DNA from: Mesorhizobium sp. AR10
GTDB lineage: Bacteria; Pseudomonadota; Alphaproteobacteria; Rhizobiales; Rhizobiaceae
Reading direction: 5' to 3'
NCBI RefSeq assembly: GCF_024746795.1
Contig: NZ_CP080524.1
Coordinates: forward strand, 2,520,001-2,584,000
Length of the DNA stretch: 64,000 nt
Of the stretch, positions 25,445 to 34,289 are shown in pieces (position 1 is the stretch's first letter; the number at the start of each line of letters is the position of its first letter). The position numbers and the translations under genes are program-made. The notes under the pieces are model-generated. The model was not told where the DNA came from. It did no database searches and saw only the letters and a list, made by a program, of their open reading frames with translations.

Positions 25445-26056
25445 TCAGGCTTTGATAAAGCCGATGAAATCGCCGGGCGCGGCGCGGCCCATTTCTTCTT
25501 CCCAGTGGCGGCGGCAGAGCGAAACGTAGACGTCCTTGCCGATCGCCACCTGTTCGCCTTGCCTGGCCACCTTGCCGTCCTGGCCAAGGCGTACGACCAT
25601 CGTCGCCTTGCGGCCGCAGCGGCAGATGGTGCGTACCTCGCGCAGATCGTCGGCGATCGCCAGCAATGCGCGCGAACCGGAAAACAGCTTGCCCAGAAAA
25701 TCGGTACGCAGGCCGTAGCACATCACCGGGATGTTCAGCCGATCGGCAATGCGGGCGAGCTGCCAGACCTGCTCCTCTTCGAGGAACTGCGCCTCGTCGA
25801 CGAAGACGCAATGCACCGTCGTGTGATTGTGACGCTCGGCGACGCGGGCGAACAGATCATCGCCCTCGCGAAACATCTCGGCTTCCGCCTCCAGGCCAAT
25901 GCGCGACGAGATCAGCCCGGTATCGCCGTTGCGATAGTGGCCGGCGACGAACAGCATCGTCGCCATGCCGCGCTCGCGATAGTTGTAGGACGCCTGCAGC
26001 AGCATCGTCGTCTTGCCGGCGTTCATCGTCGCATAATGGAAATACAGTTTGGCCAT
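25445..26056 (-). CDS. tdk: Thymidine kinase
   Basis: A 203-residue type II thymidine kinase, which phosphorylates thymidine with ATP in nucleotide salvage. It starts MAKLYFHYATMNAGKTTMLL with the P-loop at about residues 10-17. Walker-B-like FVDEAQFL follows near 88-95, and the zinc-binding positions are seen as TICRCGRK and SLCRRHWEE. Length and motifs match the family. It stands alone on the minus strand and is divergent from choX, 237 bases away. Confidence 0.95.
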   Translation of the reverse strand: MAKLYFHYATMNAGKTTMLLQASYNYRERGMATMLFVAGHYRNGDTGLISSRIGLEAEAEMFREGDDLFARVAERHNHTTVHCVFVDEAQFLEEEQVWQLARIADRLNIPVMCYGLRTDFLGKLFSGSRALLAIADDLREVRTICRCGRKATMVVRLGQDGKVARQGEQVAIGKDVYVSLCRRHWEEEMGRAAPGDFIGFIKA

Positions 26057-26293
26057 GCCGTCCTTTTAAGCCCAGTTATCGTCGTGCGGGGAGGGGCCTC
26101 CAGTCCCATTCCACCAAAAAAGCCGCCTTCCATCAAAAAAGCGGCAGGCGTGTCGCTGATCGGCCAGCGCGCGCCGTTGATCGTGATTGCCTTAGTGCTT
26201 GAAACCGCACCAGAATGGTGTTTGGCTGACGAAACAAGGCGGACAGAGAAACCGTAACTTCGCCTCGCCAAGAATCAGAATGGGAGAATTTTT

Positions 26294-27229
26294 ATGTCGC
26301 GTGTGAATTCCTTCGTCGCCGGCCTCGGCCTGGCGGCTATCCTATCCACGAGCGCTGCCTTCGCCGGCGACCCGGAAAGCTGCAAGGCGGTGCGTCTTTC
26401 CGATGTCGGCTGGACCGACATCCAGGCGACGACCGGTATCGCTTCGGTGCTGCTCACCGCGCTCGGCTACGAGCCGCAGGTGATCCAGCTGTCGGTTCCG
26501 GTGACGATGGCGTCGCTGAAGAACAAGGACCTCGACGTCTTCCTCGGCAACTGGATGCCGTCGATGACCGCCGACATCAAGGATTACACCGCCGACGGCT
26601 CGGTCGAGACCATCAGCGAGAACCTCAGCGGCGCCGGCTACGGCATCGTTGTGCCGACCTATGTTGCGGACGCCGGCGTCAAGACGCTGACCGACCTCGG
26701 CAAGTTCAAGGACAAGTTCGACGGCAAGATCTACGGCATCGAGGCCGGCAACGACGGCAACCGCATCATCCTCGACATGATCAAGAACCCGAAGGACAAT
26801 CTCGAAGGCTTCGAACTGGTCGAGTCCTCGGAAGCCGGCATGCTGACCCAGGCAGAGCAGTCGATCAAGAACAATGAATGGATCGCCTTCCTCGGCTGGA
26901 CACCGCATCCGGTGATGGGCGCCATGAAGATCACCTATCTCGACGGCATGGGCGACAGCGGCTTCGGCGCTGCCACCGTGCATACCAATGTGCGCAAGGG
27001 CTACACCACCGAGTGCCCGAATGCCGGCAAGTTCATCGCCAATCTGAAGTTCAATCTCGACATGGAAGGCGAGATGATGGACGCGATCCTGAAGGGCGGC
27101 GACGCCAATACGGTCGCAACCGACTGGCTGAAGAAGCACCCGGATGCGATCGCTCCATGGATTGCCGGCGTGACCACCTTCGATGGCGGCGACGCGGCAG
27201 CGGCGGTCAAGACCGCGCTCGGAAGCTGA
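26294..27229 (+). CDS. choX: Choline ABC transporter substrate-binding protein
   Basis: A 311-residue periplasmic binding protein with a Sec signal ending FAGDPESC. It matches ChoX of rhizobia. Aromatic residues of the choline cage are visible in SDVGWTDIQ, LGNWMPSM, GAGYGIVVP and FLGWTPHPV. ChoX binds choline with high affinity for the ChoWV importer, feeding glycine-betaine synthesis or growth on choline. ATG 26294 follows GGGAGAATTTTT. It is followed by a hairpin and then choW, so ChoX can be made in excess over the permease. No bet genes lie in this window. Confidence 0.95.
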   Translation: MSRVNSFVAGLGLAAILSTSAAFAGDPESCKAVRLSDVGWTDIQATTGIASVLLTALGYEPQVIQLSVPVTMASLKNKDLDVFLGNWMPSMTADIKDYTADGSVETISENLSGAGYGIVVPTYVADAGVKTLTDLGKFKDKFDGKIYGIEAGNDGNRIILDMIKNPKDNLEGFELVESSEAGMLTQAEQSIKNNEWIAFLGWTPHPVMGAMKITYLDGMGDSGFGAATVHTNVRKGYTTECPNAGKFIANLKFNLDMEGEMMDAILKGGDANTVATDWLKKHPDAIAPWIAGVTTFDGGDAAAAVKTALGS

Positions 27230-27259
27230 GCCGACTGAATTCGGCAAGGCCGAACCAGG

Positions 27260-27294
27260 AAGGGCAGCCATCTTAGAAAAGGCTGCCCTTTTTC
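27260..27294 (+). terminator. Intercistronic hairpin between choX and choW
   Basis: AAGGGCAGCC (27260-27269) pairs with GGCTGCCCTT (27281-27290), followed by a run of T (27289-27293). It works as a strong or partial terminator. It would cut part of the transcripts after choX, giving more binding protein than permease, and protect the choX mRNA 3' end. Confidence 0.8.
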
Positions 27295-27349
27295 ATATCC
27301 TGTGACAAGATGACCGTCCGGCAAGGTGGCGCAGCCAAAGAGGGGCAAG

Positions 27350-28204
27350 ATGGATCCAATTTCGAAATTTCTGGTCGCCTACAAGATCCCCATAGGTCCA
27401 TGGGGGAAGGCCTTCTTCGGCTTTCTTACCGACAATTTCGATACCGTCTTCAGGGCCTTTTCCAACAGCCTCAATTTCTTGCTCGACGGGATCGTCGACG
27501 GACTTCTGCTGTTGCCACCCGTCCTTCTCATCGCGCTGATTGCGCTGCTCGCCTATTTCCTGCAGCGCTCCAAGGGACTGGCCCTGGCCGTCTTCATCGG
27601 GCTGCTGTTCATTCTCAACCAGAATCTGTGGAAGCAGACGGTGGAGACGCTTGTGCTGGTGGTTGCCGCCGCCGCCGCCTCGATGGCCATCGGCGTGCCT
27701 CTCGGCATCTGGGCCGCGCACAAGCCGAAGGTCTACCGCATCATGCTGCCGGTGCTCGACCTGATGCAGACGCTGCCGACCTTCGTCTACCTGATCCCGG
27801 TGCTGACGCTGTTCGGGCTTGGCAACGCGCCCGGCCTCATCGTCACCATCATCTTCGTCATTCCGACCTCGGTCCGGCTCACGCATCTCGGCGTCACATC
27901 GGTGCCGAAATCCATCGTCGAGGCCGGTGAGGCGTTCGGTGCCACCAAAAGACAGCTGCTGTGGAAGGTCGAGTTGCCTTCGGCGCTGCCGACCATCATG
28001 GCGGGCCTCACCCAGTCGATCATGCTGTCGCTGTCGATGGTGGTGTTCGCGGCCCTCATCGGCGCCGGCGGCCTCGGCACCGAAATCAACCGGGCGTTGG
28101 GCTCGCGCAGGATCGACCTCGGGCTTGAGGCCGGCCTCGCCATCGTCGTGCTCGCCATCGTACTCGACCGAATGACGCGTATTGGCGTTGGAGGCAAGAA
28201 ATGA
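27350..28204 (+). CDS. choW: Choline ABC transporter permease
   Basis: A 284-residue inner-membrane permease of the ProW/OpuAB type with about six membrane segments. The cytoplasmic coupling loop with the EAA motif reads VEAGEAFGATKRQLLWKVEL, close to the C-terminus. The start ATG at 27350 follows GAGGGGCAAG; the ATG 24 bases upstream lacks a ribosome site. It overlaps choV by four bases (ATGA). With ChoV it forms the choline importer. Confidence 0.95.
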   Translation: MDPISKFLVAYKIPIGPWGKAFFGFLTDNFDTVFRAFSNSLNFLLDGIVDGLLLLPPVLLIALIALLAYFLQRSKGLALAVFIGLLFILNQNLWKQTVETLVLVVAAAAASMAIGVPLGIWAAHKPKVYRIMLPVLDLMQTLPTFVYLIPVLTLFGLGNAPGLIVTIIFVIPTSVRLTHLGVTSVPKSIVEAGEAFGATKRQLLWKVELPSALPTIMAGLTQSIMLSLSMVVFAALIGAGGLGTEINRALGSRRIDLGLEAGLAIVVLAIVLDRMTRIGVGGKK

Positions 28205-29382
28205 CCGTCGCCGTTGATTTCAGAAATGTCGATATCGTCTTTGGCACCGACCAGGCCGGTTCGCTGGCGCTGATCGATAGCGGCGCCACCCGCGCCGAAA
28301 TCCTCGAAAAAACCGGCAATGTCCTAGGCTGCGCCGGCGCCAGCCTGACCGTGCATGAGGGCGAGATTTCGGTCCTCATGGGTCTATCCGGTTCGGGCAA
28401 GTCGACGCTGCTCAGGGCCGTCAACCGGCTGAACGTCGTTTCGCGCGGCCAGGTTCTGGTCAAGGACGGCGACGGCACGGTCGATGTCGTCACCTGCGAT
28501 GAGGTGACGTTGAGAAGGCTGCGGCAGAAGCAGGTCGCCATGGTGTTCCAGCAGTTCGGGCTGCTGCCGTGGCGCACGGTGGAGGAGAATGTCGGTCTCG
28601 GCCTCGAACTCGCCGGCGTGCCGGAAGCCGAGCGCAAGGAGCGCGTGCAGCGCCAGCTCAAGCTGGTCAATCTCGACCCGTGGTCGAAGAAGTATGCCCA
28701 CGAGCTTTCCGGCGGCATGCAGCAGCGCGTCGGCCTGGCGCGGGCCTTTGCCACCGAGGCGCCGATCCTGTTGATGGATGAGCCGTTCTCGGCGCTCGAT
28801 CCGCTGATCCGGACGAAACTGCAGGACGAGTTGCTGCAGCTGCAGGCGGAGCTGAAGAAGACCATCATCTTCGTCAGCCACGACCTCGAGGAGGCGCTGA
28901 AGATCGGCACCCACATCACCATCATGGAGGGTGGACGCATCGTGCAGACCGGCGCGCCGGAAGACATCGTGCTGCGCCCCGCCAACGATTACGTCCGCGA
29001 CTTCATCGCCAACGTTAATCCGTTGTCGGTGCTGACGGCCTGGAACGTGATGCGCGACCGTCGCGACCTCGACCAGGGCAAGGATGGCTGGGTGTGGCTC
29101 GACCGGCGCAAGACGACACGCTTCAAGATCGACGAGCATGGGCTGGTGGCGGCGGCCGAGCGCGACGGCAAGCCGGCAGTGTGGGTGTCCTGCGCTGACG
29201 TCGAGGGCCAGCCGGAGGAGACGGCGCAAGTGTTCTGGGCCAACCCCGGCACTTCGCTGAAAACCGTGATGCTGGCCATGCACCGTTCTCAGACAGCGCC
29301 GGTAGCGCTGTTCGACGACCAGTCGCGCTTCGTCGGCGCGATCGGGATACGCGATGTGCTGAGCGCGGTATTGCGGCGGTAA
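28201..29382 (+). CDS. choV: Choline ABC transporter ATP-binding protein
   Basis: A 393-residue ATPase of the glycine-betaine/choline (ProV) group. Motifs: Walker A GLSGSGKSTLL (about 61-71), Q-loop VFQQFGLLPWRT, signature LSGGMQQRVGLARA, Walker B ILLMDEPFSALD, then His-switch IFVSHDLEEAL. A C-terminal part of about 120 residues replaces or resembles the CBS region of ProV, which in relatives senses osmolarity or ionic strength. Its start overlaps choW. It completes the choXWV operon. The next gene is convergent. Confidence 0.95.
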   Translation: MTVAVDFRNVDIVFGTDQAGSLALIDSGATRAEILEKTGNVLGCAGASLTVHEGEISVLMGLSGSGKSTLLRAVNRLNVVSRGQVLVKDGDGTVDVVTCDEVTLRRLRQKQVAMVFQQFGLLPWRTVEENVGLGLELAGVPEAERKERVQRQLKLVNLDPWSKKYAHELSGGMQQRVGLARAFATEAPILLMDEPFSALDPLIRTKLQDELLQLQAELKKTIIFVSHDLEEALKIGTHITIMEGGRIVQTGAPEDIVLRPANDYVRDFIANVNPLSVLTAWNVMRDRRDLDQGKDGWVWLDRRKTTRFKIDEHGLVAAAERDGKPAVWVSCADVEGQPEETAQVFWANPGTSLKTVMLAMHRSQTAPVALFDDQSRFVGAIGIRDVLSAVLRR

Positions 29383-29428
29383 ATGCCTTGCCTGTTCGAT
29401 AGCCCATGATCGACAAGTCGATCGGGGA

Positions 29429-31492
29429 TCAGTTCAGGCCGATGCGTTTGGCACCGAGCTTGAACAGGGCCGCGGCGTCCGACTCGAAACGGAAAGTGCC
29501 GATGAAGTCGTCGGAACGGTAGTCCGGAAGCGTCCTGCGGATGGCGGCGGCGAAGGTGCGGGCCTCGTCAAGCCGCCCTGCCAGCGCCAGGCAATGGGCA
29601 GCGATCGCCAGGATGATGGCGTGGGCGTTGGGCCGGGCGGCGGCCTTCAGAGCCCATTCGGCGGCCTCCTCGAACTGGCCGAGGCGGACATGGGCCATGG
29701 CGCGCGCGCCCAGCATGCCGAACAGCAGCGGATCGAACGGGCTCAGATGGCGCGAATGGTCGGATGAGCCGATCGCAGCCTGCGGATCGCCTGACTGGGA
29801 ATGCACAAACGACAGCGCGTAGTGACCGAGCGCAAAGTTCGGGCTCAGATCCACCGCCCTTTCCAGTTCCATCAAAGACCCATCCCGCTCGCCGCGCAGC
29901 CACAGTGCCCGGCCCATGGCCCAGTGCGCTGCCGGATTGTGATCGTCGATGAGAAGGCTTTGGCCGGCGGTCTCGAAGGCCATGGCGGTTTCCTGGTCGC
30001 GGTCTCCCCAACGCTGGAAGGCGTTCTGCCAATGGGTGAAGGAGAGGCCGGCATGGGCGCGTGCAAAGGTGGGATCGAGTTGTACGGCCACGCCGAAGAA
30101 ATGCCGCGCCAGTTCGTTTTCCGTCCGGGTGAAGCGATACATGTGCCAGAGGCCGCGATGGTAGGCCTCCCAGGCGTTCAAGGAATTTGGCGTTTTCAGC
30201 ATGGCACGATTGCGCTCGACCGTTTCGATCTCGGTCGAGATAGACGAGACGATGCTGTTGCCGATATCGTCGAGGACAATAAAAATGTCGTCGGGCTTGC
30301 GTTCGAACGTCTCGGCCCAGACGATCCTGGCCGTGCGCACTTCGACCAGCTCGACTGTGACAATGATGCGACCGGTCAGGCTGCGCACGGTTCCGGTGGC
30401 GACGTAGTCGACATTCAGCCTGCGTCCGGCATCCTCCGGCGCGATGTTTTTTTCCGCCAGCGCAAAGACCGACCCGCGCGCGATGACAAAGAAGTCCCTG
30501 AGCTTGGCCAGGCGGGTGATGATGTCGTGGGTCAGGCCATCAGCCAGACCGCCGCGAACGCCGTCGATGCCGGCGTCTTCGACAAATGGCATCACCGCGA
30601 GCGACGCGTGGTGGTTTTCGGCCGGGCTGGCATCGGCCGGGCTGGCATCGGCAGGTGGGAGCGCTATGGCGGATGCTACGGACAGAGTTGTTGCCGGTGG
30701 CGTCCAGAGCGAGGTAGCTGGCCGTTCGCTGCGGATGGCATTCCATGCCGCGCGAACAGGCGCGAAATCCAGATCCTCGGACTCAAAGAGCTGGGCTGCA
30801 GCCGCAACATGCTCTTCGCAGGCGCCGATCTGACCGCGCTGCGCAAGCCTTGTCAGAAGAGCAACATGGGCGCGGCCGTCGAACGGGGCGAGTTCCAGCC
30901 ATTTTTCGAGATGCGCAGACGCCTCGTCGGAACCCGCCGGGAGATTGGTGACGAGATGTTCCAGTATGGCGGCGTGGCAAGACCGCAAACGGCGGCGCTG
31001 AGCGGTCACCCAGCTGTTGAAATGCGGGCTGCGCTCGATCTCCAACCCATCAAGGAAATCGCCGACGAACAGTCCGGAAAGCGCTTGCAGCCGCTCGAGA
31101 TCGAGCGTCTCGATTCCCTTCGTCGTAGCCAAGTTGATATCAACGGCATCGACAAAAACGTCATTCAGATCAAGCGCGACCGTGTCGCCCGATGTCTCGA
31201 TCCTGCAGCGTTCCGGTTCGTCGAGAACGCCCCGAAGCTTGCTCAGGCACCAGCGAAGCTCGCCTCTCGGGTCGTTCGGTACGTCCCACAGCAGCTCGCA
31301 CAGGCGGCTGCGCCCAACGGGATGCGGGGCGAGCGCCAGATAGGCAAAGAGAGCGCGCAGCTTGCGCGACTTCGGCAGCGTGACCGTGGCGCCGTTGCGG
31401 ACGATCGCCAGCGGTCCGAGCAGACGCACGGAAAGACCCGTCTTTCCGCTATCCGGACTCGATTCCACGTGCGTTTCCACGCCTGCTCCCAC
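29429..31492 (-). CDS. SARP-like regulator with TolB-like and TPR domains
   Basis: A 687-residue transcription factor. Residues about 20-115 are an OmpR-like winged helix (LPKSRKLRALFAYLALAPHP), about 115-260 the bacterial transcriptional activation (BTAD) helical domain, then a linker with PADASPADASPAE, then about 295-420 a TolB/FlgO-like domain (SLAVMPFVEDAGIDGVRGGL), and C-terminal TPR-like helices to the end. There is no receiver domain or membrane segment. Such proteins often control adjacent secondary-metabolism or envelope genes. It is divergent from the cysteine-synthase-like gene, 190 bases away, and is its likely regulator. A 15-bp direct repeat encodes the linker. Confidence 0.85.
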   Translation of the reverse strand: MGAGVETHVESSPDSGKTGLSVRLLGPLAIVRNGATVTLPKSRKLRALFAYLALAPHPVGRSRLCELLWDVPNDPRGELRWCLSKLRGVLDEPERCRIETSGDTVALDLNDVFVDAVDINLATTKGIETLDLERLQALSGLFVGDFLDGLEIERSPHFNSWVTAQRRRLRSCHAAILEHLVTNLPAGSDEASAHLEKWLELAPFDGRAHVALLTRLAQRGQIGACEEHVAAAAQLFESEDLDFAPVRAAWNAIRSERPATSLWTPPATTLSVASAIALPPADASPADASPAENHHASLAVMPFVEDAGIDGVRGGLADGLTHDIITRLAKLRDFFVIARGSVFALAEKNIAPEDAGRRLNVDYVATGTVRSLTGRIIVTVELVEVRTARIVWAETFERKPDDIFIVLDDIGNSIVSSISTEIETVERNRAMLKTPNSLNAWEAYHRGLWHMYRFTRTENELARHFFGVAVQLDPTFARAHAGLSFTHWQNAFQRWGDRDQETAMAFETAGQSLLIDDHNPAAHWAMGRALWLRGERDGSLMELERAVDLSPNFALGHYALSFVHSQSGDPQAAIGSSDHSRHLSPFDPLLFGMLGARAMAHVRLGQFEEAAEWALKAAARPNAHAIILAIAAHCLALAGRLDEARTFAAAIRRTLPDYRSDDFIGTFRFESDAAALFKLGAKRIGLN

Positions 31493-31638
31493 GCTGGCCA
31501 GTCGGCAGATATTTTATCACCGAAAGCGACAGGGCGCATCGGGCAACGAATTTTCGTGCCGGATGCTGCCTTCGCCGCATTGACGGCAAGTCCAGCTACA
31601 GTACGGCGCCAAGGTGTCGAAACCTCGCCGCCCAAACC

Positions 31639-31655
31639 GCCGGTTTGTAACCGGC
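31639..31655. promoter_or_regulatory. Palindrome upstream of the cysteine-synthase-like gene
   Basis: GCCGGTT (31639-31645), a TGT spacer and AACCGGC (31649-31655) form a perfect 7-bp inverted repeat. It lies 27 bases before the ATG at 31683, in the divergent region shared with the SARP-like regulator. It may be a regulator site or a 5'-UTR hairpin; sequence alone cannot decide. Confidence 0.45.
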
Positions 31656-31682
31656 TCGTGATAACAAATGAGGAGAGCAGAC

Positions 31683-32765
31683 ATGTTGCACCAGCAAAAG
31701 ATCAGAACCACCGCCGGCCGAGGCCGCCTGTTCGACAGCATTCTCGACACCGTTGGCGATACGCCGGTGATCCGCGTCAACAATCTCGGCCCGCAGCATG
31801 CGACGATCTACGTCAAGGCCGAATTCTTCAATCCGGCCGCGTCGGTCAAGGATCGGCTGGCGCTCAACATCATCGAGGAAGGCGAACGCAGCGGCGCCTT
31901 GAAGCCGGGCCAGACCGTCGTCGAGGCAACCAGCGGCAACACCGGCATCGGCCTTGCCATGGTCTGTGCGCAGAAGGGCTATCCGCTGGTGGTGACCATG
32001 GCCGACAGCTTTTCTATAGAACGCCGCAAGCTGATGCGCATGCTGGGCGCCAAGGTGGTGCTGACGCCGCGGGCCCAGAAGGGGTTCGGCATGTACAAGA
32101 AGGCGGTGGAATTGGCCGAAGCCAATGGCTGGTTCCTTGCTCGCCAGTTCGAGACCAAGGCCAATGCTGCCATTCACGAGGCGACGACTGCACGCGAGAT
32201 CATCAATGATTTCGCCGGATCGCGGCTCGACTGCTTCGTCACCGGCTATGGAACCGGCGGCACCGTTGTCGGCGTGGCGCGTGTGCTGCGACGTGAGCGG
32301 CCCGAGACCCGGATCGTGCTGACCGAACCGGCCAACGCCCAGCTCATCAGCAGCGGCAAGGCTCAGGAGCGCGGCGCCGGTGGCGCGCCTTCCGCCAGCC
32401 ATCCGGCCTTCGAGCCGCATCCGATCCAGGGCTGGACCCCGGATTTCATTCCCAACGTGTTGCAGGAGGCGATCGATACCAGCCTCTATGACGAAGTGAT
32501 GCCGATTGCCGGACCGGAAGGCATGAAATGGGCCAAGGCACTGGCGCAGAAGGAGGGCATTTTCACCGGCATTTCCGGCGGTGCCACCTTCGCGGTAGCG
32601 CGGCAGATCGCAGAAAAGTCACCCGCCGGCTCGGTCATCCTGTGCATGCTCCCCGACACCGGCGAGCGTTACATGACGACGCCGCTGTTCGACGGCATCG
32701 AAGCCGAGATGGACGCGGAGGAGGCTGAGCTGTCGCGTTCGACGCCCGGCTGCCAGTTCGAGTAG
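31683..32765 (+). CDS. Cysteine synthase-like PLP enzyme
   Basis: A 360-residue fold-type II PLP enzyme of the CysK/CBS family. PLP-lysine motif NPAASVKDRLAL, the carboxylate-binding loop EATSGNTGIGLAM, the phosphate loop VTGYGTGGTVVGV and FTGISGGATFAVA are present. It catalyses beta-replacement of O-acetylserine-like substrates; the true nucleophile may be sulfide or another group. ATG 31683 follows AGGAGAG. It is longer than CysK (about 310) by N- and C-terminal extensions. It is followed 19 bases later by a PLP decarboxylase and preceded by the divergent SARP-like regulator, so a dedicated biosynthetic role is possible. Confidence 0.87.
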   Translation: MLHQQKIRTTAGRGRLFDSILDTVGDTPVIRVNNLGPQHATIYVKAEFFNPAASVKDRLALNIIEEGERSGALKPGQTVVEATSGNTGIGLAMVCAQKGYPLVVTMADSFSIERRKLMRMLGAKVVLTPRAQKGFGMYKKAVELAEANGWFLARQFETKANAAIHEATTAREIINDFAGSRLDCFVTGYGTGGTVVGVARVLRRERPETRIVLTEPANAQLISSGKAQERGAGGAPSASHPAFEPHPIQGWTPDFIPNVLQEAIDTSLYDEVMPIAGPEGMKWAKALAQKEGIFTGISGGATFAVARQIAEKSPAGSVILCMLPDTGERYMTTPLFDGIEAEMDAEEAELSRSTPGCQFE

Positions 32766-32784
32766 CGCAAAGCGGGAGACGGTC

Positions 32785-34275
32785 ATGGACGCGATGCCAA
32801 AATCCTTCGGCACGACCGCCGAGGAAACGCTCGATCCGGTCAACTGGGCCGATATCCAGGCCCTGTCGCACCGGGTCATCGACGATGCCGTCGATTATCT
32901 GCGCGATGTCCGTGACCGCCCTGTCTGGCGGGAGATGCCAGCGGAGGTGAGAGATTTCTTCGCGACACCCCTGCCGCGATCGCCAGCGCCGCTTGCCGCT
33001 GTCTATGGCGAGGTCTCGCGGACCGTGATGTCCTATCCGATGGGCAACATCCATCCGCGCTTCTGGTCCTGGTACATGGGGTCGAGCAATTTCACCGGCG
33101 CCCTCGGCGATTTCCTGGCGGCAATACAGGGCTCGAATCTCGGTGGCGGCAACCATGCCGCCGGGCTGATGGACAGCCAGGTGGTCGACTGGTGCAAGGA
33201 GATGCTGGGCTTCCCCGCCTCGGCCAGCGGTACGCTGGTCAGCGGCGGCTCGATGGCCAACATCATCGGCCTGACCGTGGCGCGCAACGCCAAGGCAGGC
33301 ATCGACGTGCGCGAAGAGGGCGTTGCGGCAATAGACAAGCCGCTGCGCTTCTATGGCTCGGACCAACTTCACTCCTGCCACCGCAAGGCGATGGAGGCGC
33401 TTGGCCTGGGAAACCGGGCGCTGCGCCGCATTCCGACCGATGGCGGACTGCGGATCGACATCGCCGCCTTGCGGGCAGCGATCGCGGAGGACCGCGCGGC
33501 GGGCTTCCGGCCGGCCTGCGTCATTGGCACGGCAGGCACGGTGAACACCGGGGCGATCGATGATTTGCAGGCGCTTGCCAAGCTGGCGCACGAGGAAGAC
33601 CTCTGGTTCCATGTCGATGGCTGCATCGGCGCGCTGATCGCCATTTCGCCGGAGAATGCGCATCGCGTTAAGGGTATAGAATGGGCGGATTCCATCGCGC
33701 TCGATCCGCACAAATGGTTGCACGCGCCATTCGAGGTCGGCTGCGCCCTGGTCAGGGATGCCTCAGCACATCGCAAAACCTTTGCGGTGACGCCGGAATA
33801 TCTGGAATCGACACCGCGCGGCCTCGCATCGGGGCAGTGGCTGCATGATTACGGCCTGCAGACGTCGCGTGGTTTTCGCGCACTCAAGGTGTGGATGGCT
33901 CTGAGGGAACATGGCATCGAGAAGTTTGGGCGCCTGATCGACCAGAACATCGCGCAAGGACATTATCTCAGCGCTCTGATCGAGGCCGAACCAATGCTGG
34001 AGCTGACGGCACCGACCAACATCAACATCGTCTGCTTTCGCTACCGGCCGATCGGGATGGCGGATGGGGAGCTGAAGGCGCTCAACACCGAGATCATGCT
34101 GAGGCTACAGGAAGAGGGAATCGCGGCCATTTCCGATACGACGGTGCACGGCCAGCACTGCCTGCGGGTGGCGATCAACAATCACCGGACCCGGCGCGAG
34201 GATCTCGACATGCTCGTCGAGCAAACATTGCGTCTCGGCGTCTTGCTGGAACCATCACCGCAGGTTGGTGTGTAA
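32785..34275 (+). CDS. Group II pyridoxal-dependent decarboxylase
   Basis: A 496-residue PLP enzyme of the aromatic-amino-acid/glutamate decarboxylase family. The PLP lysine is in SIALDPHKWLHAPFEVG, the Asp that binds the pyridine nitrogen in FHVDGCIGA, and a His stacking site near GSDQLHSCHRKA. It probably removes the alpha-carboxylate from an L-amino acid. It is in one operon with the cysteine-synthase-like gene (19-base gap) and followed 14 bases later by the hydrolase remnant. The substrate is unknown; a product of the upstream enzyme is one option. Confidence 0.9.
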   Translation: MDAMPKSFGTTAEETLDPVNWADIQALSHRVIDDAVDYLRDVRDRPVWREMPAEVRDFFATPLPRSPAPLAAVYGEVSRTVMSYPMGNIHPRFWSWYMGSSNFTGALGDFLAAIQGSNLGGGNHAAGLMDSQVVDWCKEMLGFPASASGTLVSGGSMANIIGLTVARNAKAGIDVREEGVAAIDKPLRFYGSDQLHSCHRKAMEALGLGNRALRRIPTDGGLRIDIAALRAAIAEDRAAGFRPACVIGTAGTVNTGAIDDLQALAKLAHEEDLWFHVDGCIGALIAISPENAHRVKGIEWADSIALDPHKWLHAPFEVGCALVRDASAHRKTFAVTPEYLESTPRGLASGQWLHDYGLQTSRGFRALKVWMALREHGIEKFGRLIDQNIAQGHYLSALIEAEPMLELTAPTNINIVCFRYRPIGMADGELKALNTEIMLRLQEEGIAAISDTTVHGQHCLRVAINNHRTRREDLDMLVEQTLRLGVLLEPSPQVGV

Positions 34276-34289
34276 GGGGGGCGAGCGGA

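Noticed and set aside
26122..26145. GCCGC/GCGGC hairpin with A/T runs between tdk and choX
   Set aside because: Only 5 bp with a 14-base loop and no gene to terminate on the side of the T-run; not called.
29408..29423. GATCGAC/GTCGATC palindrome between choV and the SARP-like gene
   Set aside because: Loop too short (2 bases) and no T-run; could be a chance palindrome.
29801..32209. 802-codon plus-strand open frame
   Set aside because: It is antisense to the SARP-like gene and then runs in another frame through the cysteine-synthase-like gene, both of which have clear motifs.
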